Positions 45,175 through 54,287 of a stretch of 64,000 bases of DNA are shown here, in pieces. The notes below the pieces were generated by a model. The model was not told where the DNA came from. It searched no databases and was given only the letters and a program-made list of their open reading frames with translations. Source of the DNA: Fibrobacter sp. UWR3 (GTDB lineage Bacteria > Fibrobacterota > Fibrobacteria > Fibrobacterales > Fibrobacteraceae); NCBI RefSeq assembly GCF_900143055.1, contig NZ_FRCW01000013.1:1-64000 (forward strand), read 5' to 3'. The translations under genes and the position numbers were made by a program. Position 1 is the first letter of the stretch. Each line of letters opens with the position of its first letter.

Positions 45175-46950
45175 CTACTTCTTCTTCTGCTTGGGCTTGT
45201 CGGCGGGGCGCTTGCCCGGGCCCGAAATGGTCTTCTTGTAGAGGCCCGTATCGGAGAGGTACTTGATGGCTTCCTTCAGCTGCTCGTCGCGCTTGAGCGA
45301 GAACGCCGTGCTCACGGAGTCGTTCACCATCGCGGTCAAGAGTTCACGCTTGATGCCGTCCTTGATGTAGTCCTTGTTCTCGTCGAACTGCGCGTCGCGC
45401 TTTGCCTCGAGGGCCTTGCGCATGTCGGCAAGCCTGTTCGCAAGCGTCGTATCCGTCACGGTCTTAGAGCTGTCGCCCATGTAGTTCTGCTCATGCACGA
45501 TGCTCTTCTCGAGCTGGTCCACGCCCACGAGAGCATTGCTCTTCACCTTCACGAAGTTCGTGTCCTTCATGCAGAATTCCTTGAACTGCGTGTACAGGGA
45601 ATCGGGCACCACCCAGTTCGCGTCAATCTTCACGTTGGCGGCATCGAGCGAGGGGCGCACCTTCACGGCGAACTTGAAGTACATCGCCATGCGTTCCTGC
45701 ACCTGCACCACCCAGGGCATCGGGGAAAGTTCCACGTCAACGTCGGGCGTAATGCCGCCACCGCCGAACATCATGCGGCCGTTGTTCGTGTAGAACGTGT
45801 CACGCACCACGGAATCCTTCTTCACGGTATCGGCGGCTGCGCCCTCCTCTTCTTCGGAGGCGGCCTCCTCTTCTTGCAGCTTGAGGCCCTTGATGCCGTT
45901 TTCGGGCTTGTTGATGCAGCGGCCGAAGGGCAGGTAGTAGAATGCGGTAGTGAGCTTGAGGGCGTTGCCCTGGTTGTCGAGCGGGAAAATCGTCTGCACG
46001 GAGCCCTTGCCGAAGCTCGTCTTGCCGACCACGAGGGCGCGGTCCCAGTCCTGCAATGCGCCCGAGACGATTTCGGCGGCACTCGCGGAACCCTGGTTCA
46101 CGAGCACGGCCATCGGCACGTCGGCGCCAAGGATGCCGTCACGGCGGGCACGGCTTTCGGTCCGCTGGGTGCGGCCGAGCGTCGATACAATCACGTTCCC
46201 CTGCTTGAGGAACAGTTCGCTAATCTCGATAGCCTGGTTCAGGAGTCCGCCCGGGTTGTAGCGCATGTCGAGGATAAGCTTCTTCATGCCCTGCTTCTTG
46301 AGCCCGCGGATGGCGTTCTCCACGTCGCTCCTGGTCTTGTCGCTGAAGGTGGCGAGCTTGATGTAGCCGATATCCTTCGAGACCATCCCGAAGTAAGGCA
46401 CGGCGTGCACCACGATTTCGGCACGCGTAATCGTGAACTCCATCAGGTCGGCAACGCCTTCGCGCTCGATGGAAACGGTAACATCGGTCCCGATCTTGCC
46501 GCGCAGCTTGCTCACGGCATCGTCGAGCGAAAGGCCCTTCGTGTCCTTGCCGTCAATCTTCCTGATTCGGTCGCCCGCACGGATACCGAGCCTGAACGCC
46601 GGAGTGCCGGAAAGCGGGGAAATAACCGTGAGGATATTGTCACGCAGGCTAATCGTAATGCCCACGCCGCCGAACTTGCCCTCCATCGAGACCTTGAGGC
46701 CCTCGTAGTCCTTCGGGGTAAACACCGTCGTGTGCGGGTCGAGGATATCGCGGATGCCGTTCAGGGCGGCATCGGTCAGTTCCGTGGGGTTCACATCCTC
46801 CACGTACTTGCGGTTCACTTCAGAGAGCACCTTGTTGAGGCGGGAAACTTCATCGTAAAAATCCCCGGGAGGGGTCTTGGTATCGCCCGCGGCAAACGAG
46901 AGCGACATCGCCGACAGGGCGACCATAAAGGAATTGCGGAAAAACTTCAT
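45175..46950 (-). CDS. ctpA: C-terminal processing peptidase (S41, CtpA/Prc-like)
   Basis: A 591-residue secreted or periplasmic serine protease. It has a signal peptide (FMVALSAMSLSFAAG), a tail-binding region, a PDZ domain (GGVGITISLRDNILTVISPLSGTPAFRLGIRAGDRI) and the S41 core with the catalytic Ser at VNQGSASAAEIVSGAL and Lys at VGKTSFGKGSVQ. An acidic insertion (LQEEEAASEEEEGAAAD) lies near residue 375. The C-terminal 200 residues are an extra helical region. The start is ATG 46950 or 46962; neither has a ribosome site. It heads the ctpA-mlaE-dciA-gyrB operon. Confidence 0.92.
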   Translation of the reverse strand: MKFFRNSFMVALSAMSLSFAAGDTKTPPGDFYDEVSRLNKVLSEVNRKYVEDVNPTELTDAALNGIRDILDPHTTVFTPKDYEGLKVSMEGKFGGVGITISLRDNILTVISPLSGTPAFRLGIRAGDRIRKIDGKDTKGLSLDDAVSKLRGKIGTDVTVSIEREGVADLMEFTITRAEIVVHAVPYFGMVSKDIGYIKLATFSDKTRSDVENAIRGLKKQGMKKLILDMRYNPGGLLNQAIEISELFLKQGNVIVSTLGRTQRTESRARRDGILGADVPMAVLVNQGSASAAEIVSGALQDWDRALVVGKTSFGKGSVQTIFPLDNQGNALKLTTAFYYLPFGRCINKPENGIKGLKLQEEEAASEEEEGAAADTVKKDSVVRDTFYTNNGRMMFGGGGITPDVDVELSPMPWVVQVQERMAMYFKFAVKVRPSLDAANVKIDANWVVPDSLYTQFKEFCMKDTNFVKVKSNALVGVDQLEKSIVHEQNYMGDSSKTVTDTTLANRLADMRKALEAKRDAQFDENKDYIKDGIKRELLTAMVNDSVSTAFSLKRDEQLKEAIKYLSDTGLYKKTISGPGKRPADKPKQKKK

Positions 46951-47010
46951 ATTAAAATCCATATAGCGAAAAGATACAATTTCACGGCGGGCGCGAGGGC
47001 TCAAAAACGG

Positions 47011-47043
47011 AAAAAACCGGCCCAAACAGGCCGGTTTCAAAAA
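47011..47043 (-). terminator. Terminator after the sigma factor gene
   Basis: AAACCGGCC and GGCCGGTTT pair around a 6-nt loop. On the minus strand a run of T (TTTTTT) follows the stem, and an A run lies on the other side, so it could work in both directions. It separates the sigma gene from ctpA. Confidence 0.88.
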
Positions 47044-47065
47044 AAAGGAGAGAGAGAATGAAAAA

Positions 47066-47929
47066 TCAGGCGGCTTCAGTCAAGATTCGGTGAATCTGGT
47101 CGTTCTTGAGCTTAGCCAAAGCGGATTCCTTGAGCTGGCGGACGCGTTCCTTGGAGAACCCGACCATCGGGGCGACTTCCTTCAGGTTGAGGTCGGCGTC
47201 CATCGAAAGCCCAAAGTAGAGCTTGACGACGTCCAGTTCCTGCTCGCTGAGATTGTCGCGGAGCACCTTCTCGAAGATGTCCTTGCGCTCGTTATCGCAG
47301 GCAACGTTGTCCGTCGCGGGAGTATCGGATGCGAGAGTATCGCCAAGGGTCATTTCGCCGGATTCGCCCACGGGAGCATCGAGCGAAGAGGCACGGTTGT
47401 CCATCATGAGCACCTTCTCGATGGCGTCGCCCTTGTACTTGGAAACCCCGGCAAGGCTTTCGGTATCGAGAACGTAGGTACCGCCCACCACCTGGCGGAA
47501 CTTGCCCCCCTTCTTGTTGAAGCGGCGGAGCACGAGTTCCTTCTCGGCGCTGATGCGGACCATACGGCCCTTCTCGGCAATGGCGCGGGTGATGTTCTGG
47601 CGGACCCACCACACGGCATAGCTGATGAACTTGATTTTCTGGTTCTGGTCAAAGCGACGTGCAGCCTCCATGAGGCCCATGTTGCCCTCGCTGATGAGCT
47701 CGCACACGTCGAGCCCCTGACCCTTGTACAGATTGGCGATGTTCACCACGAAGCGGAGGTTCGACTTCACGAGCAAATCCATCGCTTCACGGCTTCCCTG
47801 CCTGATCTTCTTCAGCAGAAGCGTTTCCTGTTCCCGAGAGAGAAGCGGGTACTTGGAAATATCGTTCAGGTACTGGAAGTAGACATCCCTTTCATTCGAG
47901 CGAGCGGTTGTGTAAGCGTTGTTAGTCAT
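47066..47929 (-). CDS. RpoD/SigA-family sigma factor, short form
   Basis: A 287-residue sigma-70 family factor without region 1.1. Region 1.2/2 reads YLNDISKYPLLSREQE, LVKSNLRFVVNIANLYKGQGLDVCELISEGNMGLMEAARRFD and FISYAVWWVRQNITRAIAEKGRMVR. Region 4.2 is LKEVAPMVGFSKERVRQLKESALAKLK. Size and wording resemble the short primary sigma of Bacteroidota. Between regions 2 and 3 there is a Lys/Gly-rich stretch (RRFNKKGGKFRQVVGG) and a long region 3-4 linker, and VRQLKESAL differs from the usual IRQIE. It could be the primary sigma or a group 2 paralogue; the sequence alone does not decide. Confidence 0.85.
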   Translation of the reverse strand: MTNNAYTTARSNERDVYFQYLNDISKYPLLSREQETLLLKKIRQGSREAMDLLVKSNLRFVVNIANLYKGQGLDVCELISEGNMGLMEAARRFDQNQKIKFISYAVWWVRQNITRAIAEKGRMVRISAEKELVLRRFNKKGGKFRQVVGGTYVLDTESLAGVSKYKGDAIEKVLMMDNRASSLDAPVGESGEMTLGDTLASDTPATDNVACDNERKDIFEKVLRDNLSEQELDVVKLYFGLSMDADLNLKEVAPMVGFSKERVRQLKESALAKLKNDQIHRILTEAA

Positions 47930-48120
47930 GATGAACCTCGTTGTTCGTGTCCTATCTCTTTACATCTTCAAATTTACCTCCGATTCCTCTTTACTGTGTC
48001 ATTATCGGGAAAGCCCTTCGCAAAAGTTAAATCGGCTTTCTGTCGTTTTTTTCTGCATTTTCGTCATGAAATTGTCACAGAGGGGGTGCAAAAAGCCCAA
48101 ATTTGACTTAATTTTACCTT

Positions 48121-49323
48121 ATGACCGTAAAAAAGACGAAAAAAGCCGTTACAAAGTTCTTCGAAACCAAGCGAGAAACGTTCGAGGAAATCCAGGAAGC
48201 CAGTTTCCAGCGCAGCGAAAAACTCCTCGTCGACGTGCTGAAGGAAAAGGTAGGGACCATCAACTACCCGTTCCCGCCTTTCGTGCCCATAGCCCTCGCC
48301 TGGATATTCATTATCCTGTTCCCGCTCGCGTTCATCCTGGACCCGTCATTCACCACCTCGCTCGACATGAGCTCCCGGAAGATTATCGGGTTCTACCTCC
48401 CGCTGCTCGCGACGGCCCTCATCTTCTTCATCAACCAAAAAGCCCTCGTACGCAGCTGCATCTTCAAGAAGCACTATGTTCGTTACTTTATCTATAACAG
48501 TTTCCTGCTTATCGCCCTGCTCCTGTTGCGCGAGGTGGCGCTATTCCTGACCGACCGTTCTGCAGGCGAAGGCATCGCGGAGTTCTTCTCGACATACTGC
48601 TTCTCCACCATCAAGGGGCACTTTAGCATCCGCACCGTCATCTCGTTCGCATTGATGGTTTCGTTTGTCTGCGTCACGAGCGTTTTCTACAACATCATCT
48701 TACGCCAGACACTCAAGGCGTTCTTGCAGCGCGAAAAGAAGAACGTGGAACTGCAGTACGAACTGGACTTCCTCAAGAACCAGCTGAGTCCGCACTTCCT
48801 CTTCAACACGCTGAACAACATATCGGCGCTCATCACCATCGACCCGAAACGTGCCGAAGAATCGATGGCGAAACTCTCGAAACTCCTGCGCGTGATGCTC
48901 TACCAGACAAGCGACGCGACCATAACCATCAAGGAAGACATCGACATCTTGCAGAAATATGCGGAACTCGAAAAACTCAGGCTCGACGAAAGCTACGACC
49001 TGAAATTCAACATAAATCTCGAAGACGAAAACTTCCAGATTGCACCGCTTATCGCCATGCCGCTTGTGGAAAACGCCATCAAGCACAGCGTAAACCCGGA
49101 CGGCAAGAGTTTCGCACACATTTCGATTACCCAGACGGGGAACAAGATTACCTTCGAGACGGAGAACTCCAACTACCCGCGGAAGGCGAAATCGAACGCG
49201 GGCGGGCTCGGGCTCGCGACCTTCAAGAAGCGCCTTGACCTGCTCTACACCTTGCGATACACCTACGAAACGGGTGTTGAAGGCGACATCTACAGAGCAA
49301 AACTCGAGATAATCACCGATTAA
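48121..49323 (+). CDS. LytS/YehU-like sensor histidine kinase
   Basis: A 400-residue membrane histidine kinase. About four hydrophobic segments (residues 55-200) lead through a coiled coil to the His_kinase motif SPHFLFNTLNNIS (phospho-acceptor His near residue 223), then the N-box-like MPLVENAIKHSVN and the glycine box GGLGLATFKKRL. Such kinases normally pair with a LytTR response regulator, but none is next to it. No ribosome site precedes the ATG (TTTTACCTT). An intrinsic terminator follows at 49385. Confidence 0.88.
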   Translation: MTVKKTKKAVTKFFETKRETFEEIQEASFQRSEKLLVDVLKEKVGTINYPFPPFVPIALAWIFIILFPLAFILDPSFTTSLDMSSRKIIGFYLPLLATALIFFINQKALVRSCIFKKHYVRYFIYNSFLLIALLLLREVALFLTDRSAGEGIAEFFSTYCFSTIKGHFSIRTVISFALMVSFVCVTSVFYNIILRQTLKAFLQREKKNVELQYELDFLKNQLSPHFLFNTLNNISALITIDPKRAEESMAKLSKLLRVMLYQTSDATITIKEDIDILQKYAELEKLRLDESYDLKFNINLEDENFQIAPLIAMPLVENAIKHSVNPDGKSFAHISITQTGNKITFETENSNYPRKAKSNAGGLGLATFKKRLDLLYTLRYTYETGVEGDIYRAKLEIITD

Positions 49324-49384
49324 TCATTCTAGCCACGCGATTAATCGCAAATTACGACATTTTTTCTAAAAAAATTTTTGAAAG

Positions 49385-49407
49385 ACTCCTTTACAGGAGT
49401 TTTTTGT
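49385..49407 (+). terminator. Intrinsic terminator after the histidine kinase
   Basis: ACTCCT pairs with AGGAGT around TTAC, followed by six T. Confidence 0.85.
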
Positions 49408-49535
49408 TTATGTAGTTTTTTTGACCCAACAATGAGGCACGGCGGATTAACGCGAATAGGAAACGTTTCTGCCGGGGCTTAGGCTGTGGCCCTCGGGCCA
49501 TTTACTTTATATACATCGACGATGGGAGCTATCCT

Positions 49536-50804
49536 ATGAAGAATAGGACTCTGAAGGGCATTGCTATCGCAGGGCTGTGTATGGCTATCTGCGGGCATGC
49601 CGAAAACTGCAAGGAAACCGTACTCTACGACGGCTCCGGTGCAAACGGGCGGATGGAAGAAACCGGCCGCACGTTCCCCGAGGCGCCCGAATGGAACGCG
49701 AACTGGGGAAACCTCGACAACATGAACCCGCCCTACATCAGGCTTTCGGGCCAGAAGGGCGCGAAGGCCGATTGGACGGGAAACCTCGTGTTCGACAAGC
49801 TGCCGCTCCGCCTGAACGGCGGTTCGCTCAAGATTACGGCACGCGCGACGCAGAACGTGAAATTCGGAATCTGGCTTACCGGAAATTCCGGGAGCGGAAA
49901 CGTCGCGTTCTACAACCTGCAGGCAAACAGCACGAAGGCAATCGAGGTGCCCGTGGCAAGCCTGCTCGGCGCGGGCGACGTTACCGCAAGCAAGGTGGGC
50001 ATCGGGCTGTTCGGTGTACCCGCATACCAGTACACCACGCTGTTTATCGACAACGTAAAATTCACCTGCGCTGCGGGTAATGCGGGGAGCGGCTCCGGCG
50101 CCACCTCGGCGGATACCGACGGCGAAAACACCCCCTACTACTTCCGCGACGTGGTGCCGAATTCGCCCGCACGCGAATTCAGCGGTGACCCGCTGGCCGC
50201 CCCCGCAGGCGCGTACACCGCGGGCGAACGCAGCGCCCTCCGGCAAAAAACGCAAAGCCTGTTCGTACTCGGCGAGCAGGAACACCGCCAGATTGTGCGC
50301 TTCCAGGAATCGAAGGCGCTTACCGCAAAGCAGTCCCGCGACGGCTGGTACAACAGCATGTTCCTCGTGGAGCGCAACCGCCTGAAGGACAGCGTAATCG
50401 CAAGCCCCAAGAACCTCTTCCTCGAAGCAGGCGAAATCGCAGCCGCCAGCGGGAACAGGAGCATCCCGCTGCTCGTTGCCGACCTGGATTATGCCATCAA
50501 GTACTTTACCGACTCGACCCTCGTGAACTACAGGCTCCAGGATTACCACCTGCTGCTCGCCGGCCTCCCCGTTACCGAAGTGCGCTCGTCGAAGGTAAAG
50601 GTTGCCTACGACCCGTTCTTCACGGCAACTACCCGCAACACGCTCCCGAGCGTCGAGATTTGCGCCGCGGGCAAGTGCAACGCGGTACAGCCCGGCAGCG
50701 AAACCGAAATCGAATTCGCCACGGCGGGCATGCAAGAAATCACGGTAAAGATGCGTTCCGGAAACCTGAACGTAAACCAGACTCTCAAACTGGAGGTAAA
50801 GTAA
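49536..50804 (+). CDS. Secreted protein with CBM-like N-domain, unknown function
   Basis: A 422-residue exported protein. The signal peptide (LKGIAIAGLCMAICGHA) is followed by a beta-sandwich like a carbohydrate-binding module (about 30-175: LKITARATQNVKFGIWLTG ... TTLFIDNVKFTC), a Ser/Gly linker, then an alpha-helical part (AGERSALRQKTQSLFVLGEQEHRQIVRFQ) and a C-terminal beta domain. No catalytic motif is recognised. Its stop is 1 bp before the lipase-like gene start, so the two are one operon and probably one functional unit. A GGCC/GGGCC hairpin lies about 35 bp before the ATG. Confidence 0.65.
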   Translation: MKNRTLKGIAIAGLCMAICGHAENCKETVLYDGSGANGRMEETGRTFPEAPEWNANWGNLDNMNPPYIRLSGQKGAKADWTGNLVFDKLPLRLNGGSLKITARATQNVKFGIWLTGNSGSGNVAFYNLQANSTKAIEVPVASLLGAGDVTASKVGIGLFGVPAYQYTTLFIDNVKFTCAAGNAGSGSGATSADTDGENTPYYFRDVVPNSPAREFSGDPLAAPAGAYTAGERSALRQKTQSLFVLGEQEHRQIVRFQESKALTAKQSRDGWYNSMFLVERNRLKDSVIASPKNLFLEAGEIAAASGNRSIPLLVADLDYAIKYFTDSTLVNYRLQDYHLLLAGLPVTEVRSSKVKVAYDPFFTATTRNTLPSVEICAAGKCNAVQPGSETEIEFATAGMQEITVKMRSGNLNVNQTLKLEVK

Positions 50805-50805
50805 C

Positions 50806-53328
50806 ATGAACAAGCTCTACCGCATCGCATCTGCAATCGCCTTCGCGCTTGCCTCCGCAGGCACCGCCAGCGCAACGCACACGGATTTTCACTTCTTTGA
50901 AAAGGCCTCCGGCAATTGCATTTCGAAGTCGCCCTCGCCCGTATTCTCGAAGTGCTACGATTCCGCTGGCGAGAAGGTTTCCACCAACACGGTCCCGATG
51001 GTGCGCTTCCGCGTCATCGACCCGGTCGTCGACGAGTCGGCCCGCTTCAAGATTGCGCTCAGCCGCCCGTTCTTCATTATCGACGGCATCCACCTGAGTA
51101 CCGACGAGGCACGCACCCTCGACCAGCTGCACGAAGAGACCGAGGCGTTCGGCATTCCGGGAATCCTCACTGCACTCGGCTACACGCCCGTACTGGTTCA
51201 GTTCCAGGAGACGGTGCGCGCGCCGCTCCAGACGAACGCGACCTTCCTCGCCGACCTCTTCGGCTACCTGAACAGCAACGCGAACATTCCCTTCTTGAAC
51301 AAGACCGAGGACGGATTCATCGTGCTCGGGATTAGCCAGGGCGGAATCCTCGGGCGCTACGCTTCGTACCTGTACGATTCCAGGCGCAAGCCGGGCGATG
51401 CACCCGTGCGCCTGTACGCCTCGCTCGATTCGCCCCACCAGGGTGCGGTAATGCCCCGCGGGCTCATCTCCACGCTCGACTTCTGGGCGAACAAGGCGGC
51501 CGTGCCTGCGGCAGAGGCGTTCAACGACCTCATTACCTCGCCGGGCGCGCGCGACCTGCTGCTCTACGATACCGAAGCGGGCAACGGCACCTACGAGGTA
51601 AAGACGAGCACGGACAGGTTCCTGTTCGGCGAATACCGCAAGGCGGCAAACTACAAGGGGTTCCCCGCGGTACTCATCGCGCAGGGGCAAATGAAGGGCA
51701 AGTCGCCCGAGCACGCAAAAACGTACTACAGCCTCAACAGGGCCGCAAAGAGGGGCAGCGAGCCCTGGGGCAGGGCAGAAAGCCGCATGATGGCCAGCAC
51801 CTCCGAAAGCGAGGAATTCTCGCACAATCACGTGTACAAATTCCTTGACCAGAACAAGACGGCAGGCCCGAAGGGAACCGCGAGCCACGACTTTATCCAG
51901 GGCAGCACCTACCCCTTCGCGCGCACCATCTACAAGGCGCTCCGCGAAGGCATGCTGGATGCCATTCCCGACGACATGAAATTCACCATAGGCATATCCA
52001 ACATCGGGTATACCATCGAGTTCGACAACGTGTGGGATGCCGACACGCTCTACCAGGCGAGCAGCACGTTTATCCCGACGGCGAGCGCCATCGACCTGCA
52101 ATGCGACGGCGACCTTGCCATCCGCAGCGACTGCGCGTTCAGCAAGTCGCATGAAGGTTTCCCGTTCGAGGCGCCCGGAGCACAGTCCACCGCCGGTTCC
52201 GTGTACGCGGTAGATGCAAGCCACCCGCGGTTTGGCGAGCCCATCAGCGGGCGCCATATTGAGCCGCCGGTAAATTCGGACGGCAAGATTGACAGCACCG
52301 TGCTCAAGGGAATGCAGACCGACGTGTGGCGCCTGCTCTGCGAGGTGGCAAAACTCGACTACGACACCACGCAAAAGCAGTTCCGCAACGCGAAACTCAC
52401 CGGAATCTTCTCGCCCGCTACAAGCTGCATGGACAATTCCAAGATGCCCGAGATTATCGCGAACGGTGGAATTCTGCAGACAAAGCGGTTCGGCTACATG
52501 CGATACGACTACAACGCCGATGCCACCGAGAGCGACGAGGAAGTACAGTTCCGGCTCCCCTCCGGCTGGCAGCGGGTAATGACCATCGACAATGCGAAGG
52601 ACGTACCCGAGGGGGCGATCTTCGAGGTCGAAATCAGGGTGAATAACCCGAAGAGCAACTGGATGAAGGCGGAACTTTTGCTGACACCGAACAAGAGCGG
52701 CGGTGGACAGGTGCAACTCGACGAACTGAATGTAAAGCAGGACGGCAACTTCCACGCGATTCGCTGGCAGATGCCTACCGCAAAGGGCGCGATGGCAAAG
52801 TACCGCTGGTTTCGCCTGGTGCTCAACAGCAACGGGGGCGATGTTACCCTCAGGAACGCAAGGCTGATTACCTCGGCCAGGGTGTTTGGCGAAAAGCCTG
52901 CGGCAATCAGGGGCGCCGACATGTTCCCGGCAATCTACCCGCTCGTGAACTGGAACGAATCTACCGGCATCGAGACCGGCAAGGTCCTGAACGTCGACGC
53001 AACGACATTTACCTTCAAGGAACGCTACGCAGGCATCCATCTTGATTTCGGTGGAACGTTCTCGTTTGACAACTACAAGGAACTGAGCGTCGAGTACCTG
53101 GGCGGCACCTGCCAGAACAGCGAGGTCTATTTCGGTACAAATTCGCACGGAAAGGCGAATCTTGGTAACAACTCGGTGCAAAATGCGTTTGTTACCAAAG
53201 TTTTACCCCTACCTGAAATCGTCAACACGCGCGTTACCGCAGGTAACGGCTATTCCGCGTCGCGCTTGACCTTGCAAGCCCTGAGGGCGAACGAGACCTG
53301 CGTCATCCGCGCCATAAAACTGCAATAA
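50806..53328 (+). CDS. Secreted alpha/beta-hydrolase (lipase/esterase-like) with CBM-like modules
   Basis: An 840-residue exported enzyme. The signal peptide (IASAIAFALASAGTASA) is followed by an alpha/beta-hydrolase region with the nucleophile elbow GISQGG (near residue 175), the oxyanion-side block PFFIIDGIHLS and the preceding FIVLGISQGGILGRYASYLYDS, like PGAP1/lipase-class proteins. SLDSPHQGAVMP is typical of lipases that act on esters with large acyl groups. The last 330 residues form two beta-sandwich modules of CBM type (RLPSGWQRVMTIDNA; FRLVLNSNGGDVTLRNARL). The substrate is unknown; an acetyl- or feruloyl-ester of plant polymer or a lipid is equally open. Confidence 0.75.
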   Translation: MNKLYRIASAIAFALASAGTASATHTDFHFFEKASGNCISKSPSPVFSKCYDSAGEKVSTNTVPMVRFRVIDPVVDESARFKIALSRPFFIIDGIHLSTDEARTLDQLHEETEAFGIPGILTALGYTPVLVQFQETVRAPLQTNATFLADLFGYLNSNANIPFLNKTEDGFIVLGISQGGILGRYASYLYDSRRKPGDAPVRLYASLDSPHQGAVMPRGLISTLDFWANKAAVPAAEAFNDLITSPGARDLLLYDTEAGNGTYEVKTSTDRFLFGEYRKAANYKGFPAVLIAQGQMKGKSPEHAKTYYSLNRAAKRGSEPWGRAESRMMASTSESEEFSHNHVYKFLDQNKTAGPKGTASHDFIQGSTYPFARTIYKALREGMLDAIPDDMKFTIGISNIGYTIEFDNVWDADTLYQASSTFIPTASAIDLQCDGDLAIRSDCAFSKSHEGFPFEAPGAQSTAGSVYAVDASHPRFGEPISGRHIEPPVNSDGKIDSTVLKGMQTDVWRLLCEVAKLDYDTTQKQFRNAKLTGIFSPATSCMDNSKMPEIIANGGILQTKRFGYMRYDYNADATESDEEVQFRLPSGWQRVMTIDNAKDVPEGAIFEVEIRVNNPKSNWMKAELLLTPNKSGGGQVQLDELNVKQDGNFHAIRWQMPTAKGAMAKYRWFRLVLNSNGGDVTLRNARLITSARVFGEKPAAIRGADMFPAIYPLVNWNESTGIETGKVLNVDATTFTFKERYAGIHLDFGGTFSFDNYKELSVEYLGGTCQNSEVYFGTNSHGKANLGNNSVQNAFVTKVLPLPEIVNTRVTAGNGYSASRLTLQALRANETCVIRAIKLQ

Positions 53329-53386
53329 GCGGCTATTGACGAGTAACATCAAATAAGATAACTTTCAGAAAACACATACATACAGC

Positions 53387-53418
53387 GCCGGGGGCGACCC
53401 CGGCCAAGGGATGTTACA
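53387..53418 (+). promoter_or_regulatory. Leader hairpin and ribosome site of the OM lipoprotein gene
   Basis: GCCGGGG-GCGA-CCCCGGC forms a strong stem just before AAGGGATGTTACA-ATG. The pectate lyase leader has a very similar layout: GTCCC/GGGAC, then AAGGGATGTTT-ATG. A stem this close to the ribosome site could modulate translation or protect the 5' end. Confidence 0.45.
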
Positions 53419-54219
53419 ATGAGAACAAACAAGACATTCATGCTTGCGGCAAGCAAACTCGCGGCAGGTATCGCCGCCGCCTTCGCGCTGACCGGGTGCA
53501 TTCCGCCCCAGATGCAGTCGATGGGGGCAGCGCCGCTCCCCGCATACCACCAGCCGAAATCCACTCCGGATGGCGAAAAGCAGATTACCCTTTCTGCCGA
53601 CGCCTACGGGACCTTCGCGGCTTCCGGATTCAACGTGGAGCAGGTGAACGCGGGCGGCGGAGCGCTCAGCTTCGAGTTCCACCCCGCGGGGGCGATTTCC
53701 CCGCTGTTCGTGAACGCGAGCGTCGCGGGAATCGCGGGCACGCTCCAGTTCGGGTGCAACGACGTTCCCTGCAACTTTGACGGCTACAACGCCTGGCTCG
53801 ATTCCAAGGACGGCGACGAGGACTATACGTTCTGGAACCTGCAGGAACGCATTGTCGCGGGTGCAGAATTCAACCTCGGGAACCACCTGTTCCTGGGAGC
53901 CGCGGGCGGTATCCAGTTCTACCAGGGCGGAGGCGATTACGAAAGCAAGCGCGAACGCCTGGAAGACGCAAGGCTCGTGGAAAACCTGGACGAGAGGGCC
54001 GACTGGAGGCCCACCGCTTCCCTGTGGTTCGGCCCGCGCCTCGGTGAAAGCGCAGGCTCGCTCGCCATCGAGTACGGCGTCACCTTCGCGGACAAGGTGA
54101 AGGAATGGAACACGACGCTCGGAATCTCGTATTTCCACCCGAGCGGATTCCACGGCACCGTCTACACGAACACCAACACCTCCTTCGCGGTATCGCTCGG
54201 GAAGTCGTTCCAGTTCTAG
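53419..54219 (+). CDS. Outer-membrane-type lipoprotein with barrel-like strands
   Basis: A 266-residue lipoprotein. The signal peptide carries the lipobox LTGC (GIAAAFALTGCIPP). The mature part is made of alternating strands ending in aromatic residues (QITLSADAYGTFAASGF, GIAGTLQFG, HLFLGAAGGIQFY, TTLGISYFHP) and finishes in SVSL-GKSFQF-like sequence; the terminal Phe is typical of beta-barrel proteins. The lipid anchor plus a barrel of about 10 strands suggests an outer-membrane protein. No specific family is recognised. It has its own leader hairpin and a bidirectional terminator. Confidence 0.6.
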   Translation: MRTNKTFMLAASKLAAGIAAAFALTGCIPPQMQSMGAAPLPAYHQPKSTPDGEKQITLSADAYGTFAASGFNVEQVNAGGGALSFEFHPAGAISPLFVNASVAGIAGTLQFGCNDVPCNFDGYNAWLDSKDGDEDYTFWNLQERIVAGAEFNLGNHLFLGAAGGIQFYQGGGDYESKRERLEDARLVENLDERADWRPTASLWFGPRLGESAGSLAIEYGVTFADKVKEWNTTLGISYFHPSGFHGTVYTNTNTSFAVSLGKSFQF

Positions 54220-54236
54220 AATCACTCCTACAAAAC

Positions 54237-54271
54237 AAAAAAACTGCATGGTTTGTACCGTGCAGTTTTTT
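54237..54271. terminator. Bidirectional intrinsic terminator
   Basis: ACTGCATGG (54243-54251) and CCGTGCAGT (54258-54266) pair around TTTGTA, with A-runs before and T-runs after. It serves both the OM lipoprotein gene and the convergent thioesterase gene. Confidence 0.92.
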
Positions 54272-54287
54272 CATATCATCAAGTCAA

